DNA of 16,561 nt from SAR116 cluster bacterium (GTDB lineage: Bacteria; Pseudomonadota; Alphaproteobacteria; Puniceispirillales; UBA1172): the NCBI GenBank assembly GCA_002691725.1, contig NZIT01000078.1:11955-28515 (forward strand), given 5' to 3'. The number at the start of each line of letters is the position of its first letter. Positions within the stretch are counted from its first letter, which is position 1. A program made the position numbers and the translations under genes. Positions 14,782-16,561 of the stretch are shown piece after piece. The notes beneath the pieces were generated by a model. The model had not been told where the DNA came from. It searched no databases and saw only the letters and a list, made by a program, of their open reading frames with translations.

Positions 14782-15387
14782 TTAAACCCAGTCATTTTTA
14801 AATTCAGTCATTCTGGCCACATATCTTGCCAGCATATCGACTTCTAAATTAATCTCAGTTCCGATATCGGCATCAGCCAGTGTTGTATTCGCCCAGGTGT
14901 GCGGAATAACCATAATCTCAAACTCGGTGCCGTTAACTCTATTCACAGTCAGCGATATTCCATCAAGGGCTACTGATCCTTTGGCGGCAATAAATGGGGC
15001 CAGGTGATCAGGCACATCAAACGCCAGTAAATAGCTATCACCCTCTTGCTCTATCCGCGTCACAACAGCTTTACCGTCAACATGACCTGACACCATATGA
15101 CCGCCTAGCTCATCCCCAAGCGCCAGCGCTCTTTCCAAATTAATCCGCGCGCCCTCAGACCAATGCGCCATAGTCGTGACATCAATCGTTTCATCAGACG
15201 CATCAACAACAAATTGATTGTCACTAGCATCGACCAAGGTCAGGCAAATGCCATTACATGCGATCGACGCGCCAACGGGGATTTGCGTGCAATCCCATGG
15301 CGTATCAATATGTAATCTTGCCCCACCATCAGGTTTTCTATTCATGGCAGCAATTGAACCCAAGCCTGTTATTATACCTGTAAACAT
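14782..15387 (-). CDS. ribE: Riboflavin synthase, alpha chain
   Basis: 201 aa from ATG at 15387. It dismutates two molecules of 6,7-dimethyl-8-ribityllumazine into riboflavin and a pyrimidine, the last step of the pathway. Two homologous beta-barrel halves are seen: MFTGIITGLGSI with SIACNGICLTLVD (41-53) in the first, and GSVALDGISLTVN (137-149) with IPHTWANTTL (161-170) in the second. GGHMVSGHVDG (95-105) marks the substrate region. The frame extends five codons upstream, but MFTGII is the nearly invariant start and AAGGA lies 5 nt before it. It follows ribD by 26 bp and precedes the RibBA-like gene by 30 bp, forming an operon. No lumazine synthase gene, the source of its substrate, lies in the window. 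Confidence 0.96.
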   Translation of the reverse strand: MFTGIITGLGSIAAMNRKPDGGARLHIDTPWDCTQIPVGASIACNGICLTLVDASDNQFVVDASDETIDVTTMAHWSEGARINLERALALGDELGGHMVSGHVDGKAVVTRIEQEGDSYLLAFDVPDHLAPFIAAKGSVALDGISLTVNRVNGTEFEIMVIPHTWANTTLADADIGTEINLEVDMLARYVARMTEFKNDWV

Positions 15388-15413
15388 ATTTATCCTTATC
15401 ACCTAAATAGACA

Positions 15414-16538
15414 TCATGTATTGCGTTCAAAAATATCAACCATATCGTCACCTAACTGCTGCCTCTTGACAGAAGTAAAGCCTCGACCTTCATCTAGCGA
15501 AGACAGATCAAGCGCATCAATGGCGGCTATCCCTTCTCCACCAATGATCATTGGCGCCTTTATCCAGATAAGCCGATCAACTAAGCCCTGACGCATCAAA
15601 GATGCCAGCAATGTGCCTCCAGCCTCAACCAGAACACTGGTCATACCTTGCTTTGCTAAAACTGACAAGGCATTCATGACATCTGGCCTGCCGTCCTTAT
15701 CGCCTGCCACGGTGATGATTTTCATGGCGGCTAAATGGCGGGCTTTATCGGCTTTAATATGTTCACTTTGACTGGTTACGCGGCCAGTTATGCAAATGGT
15801 CGGAATATCAGCCAAAGACTGCGCTATGTTCGCGTTTGGATCAAACTCAGGATGTGAGGCCATAATCACTCTTACGGGGTGATGATTGACGCCATTTAAC
15901 CGACAGTTAAGCATGGGATTATCTGCTCTCACTGTTCCCATGCCCGTCATAATCACATCATGGCGAGACCGCAATTCATGCACATATCGCCGCGCATCAG
16001 CACCAGTAATCCATTGTGATGTTCCATCTTTGAGCGCAATTCTGCCATCTTGAGATGAGGCGATCTTGACCGTCACATATGGCCGCCCTTGCCGCCGCAC
16101 CATCAAATATCCAGCCAGCTGACGGCTTATCTCAGCCCCAAGAACACCTGACGCCACCTCAATACCAGCCGCTTTCAGCATAGTTAAGCCCTTACCAGCG
16201 ACCCGATCATCAGGGTCAATCACGCCAATGACGACACGTCTCACCCCAGCTTTGATGAGGGCATCAGCACAAGGCGGTGTTTTGCCAGTATGGGCGCAAG
16301 GCTCTAACGTGACATAGGCGGTTGCGCCCTTTGCCGCCTTGCCCGCATCAGCCAGCGCTAGCGTTTCAGCATGTGGGCGACCACCAATGGCAGTAACGCC
16401 AGAGCCAATCAGACCATTATTTTTAACAATAACACAGCCAACGGCAGGATTAGGCGCGGACAGGCCATCGCCTTTGCTGGCCAAAACTAATGCCGACCGC
16501 ATCCATTTCTGATCATCCGATGAGGAAGGGGAAACCAT
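15414..16538 (-). CDS. ribD: Bifunctional pyrimidine deaminase/reductase RibD
   Basis: 374 aa. It carries out the second and third steps of riboflavin synthesis. The N-terminal deaminase has the zinc ligands His56 in GGRPHAE (52-58) with catalytic Glu58, and Cys81 and Cys90 in EPCAHTGKTPPC (79-90). PNPAVGCVIV (29-38) is also typical. The C-terminal reductase begins near residue 150: RPYVTVKIASSQDGRIA, SQWITG, RSRHDVIMTGMGTVRADNPML, and a later VLVEAGGTLLASLM. All key residues appear intact, in contrast to the RibBA-like gene two positions downstream. The ATG overlaps by one base the stop codon of the preceding gene (TGATG), so it is not the first gene of its transcript. Any FMN riboswitch would be outside the window. 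Confidence 0.96.
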   Translation of the reverse strand: MVSPSSSDDQKWMRSALVLASKGDGLSAPNPAVGCVIVKNNGLIGSGVTAIGGRPHAETLALADAGKAAKGATAYVTLEPCAHTGKTPPCADALIKAGVRRVVIGVIDPDDRVAGKGLTMLKAAGIEVASGVLGAEISRQLAGYLMVRRQGRPYVTVKIASSQDGRIALKDGTSQWITGADARRYVHELRSRHDVIMTGMGTVRADNPMLNCRLNGVNHHPVRVIMASHPEFDPNANIAQSLADIPTICITGRVTSQSEHIKADKARHLAAMKIITVAGDKDGRPDVMNALSVLAKQGMTSVLVEAGGTLLASLMRQGLVDRLIWIKAPMIIGGEGIAAIDALDLSSLDEGRGFTSVKRQQLGDDMVDIFERNT

Positions 16539-16561
16539 CAGACAGGCTCAATCAAGTTCAT
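16538..16561 (-). CDS. Last codons of a gene entering from the right edge
   Basis: The only open frame reading in from the right edge on the reverse strand ends with ...MNLIEPV and TGA, and the stop overlaps the ribD ATG by one base (TGATG). This overlap is the usual form of translational coupling, so an upstream gene most likely ends here. In related bacteria that gene is often nrdR, but seven residues are too few to identify it. Confidence 0.4.
   Translation of the reverse strand: MNLIEPV

Overview
The window reads as chromosomal housekeeping DNA of a moderate-GC, free-living alphaproteobacterium. The support is the order of conserved genes (ribD-ribE-ribBA-like-nusB; then hppA; then bamE facing away from a CBP3-type chaperone, yceD/DUF177, plsX, fabH, ihfA, merR and tRNA-Pro) and an R. 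rubrum-like, K+-independent proton-pumping pyrophosphatase. A marine lineage such as SAR116 would fit the base composition and gene content, but that is inference. I see no insertion sequence, phage, CRISPR array or integrase.

Layout. At 1-263 (minus) is the secreted N-terminus of a Liv-type amino-acid-binding protein cut by the window edge. At 399-1979 (minus) is a cytoplasmic gamma-glutamyltransferase-like Ntn hydrolase. tRNA-Leu(UAG) and a DUF952 gene follow, also on the minus strand. At 2854-4733 (plus) are 3-hydroxyisobutyrate dehydrogenase (mmsB), a GlcG/HbpS-like protein and a DUF3429 membrane protein. A DMT exporter (minus) converges on them, followed by tRNA-Pro(GGG) and about 400 bp without a gene. 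The minus-strand block 6184-10166 holds merR, ihfA, fabH, plsX, yceD and the cytochrome bc1 chaperone gene, transcribed from the chaperone towards merR. bamE diverges from it. A strong bidirectional terminator at 10772-10810 separates bamE from hppA. The right end (13113-16538, minus) is the riboflavin cluster ribD-ribE-ribBA-like-nusB, whose first gene overlaps the stop codon of a gene just outside the window.

How the genes work together. PlsX and FabH start phospholipid and fatty-acid synthesis. BamE and the bc1 chaperone serve envelope and respiratory assembly. IHF-alpha and the MerR protein are regulators. HppA couples pyrophosphate hydrolysis to proton pumping. RibD and RibE make the middle and last steps of riboflavin synthesis.

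The most unusual point is the third riboflavin gene. Its RibB half has lost the Arg, the metal-binding His, the second acidic-loop Glu and the essential Glu of 3,4-dihydroxybutanone-phosphate synthase. Its RibA half lacks the three zinc cysteines. The gene is otherwise intact, so it looks like a conserved double pseudoenzyme. ribH, which usually sits between ribBA and nusB in this group, is missing here. A second notable point is a candidate leaderless promoter directly in front of ihfA. Several short tandem duplications (10-14 bp) lie in or beside the gaps between genes.
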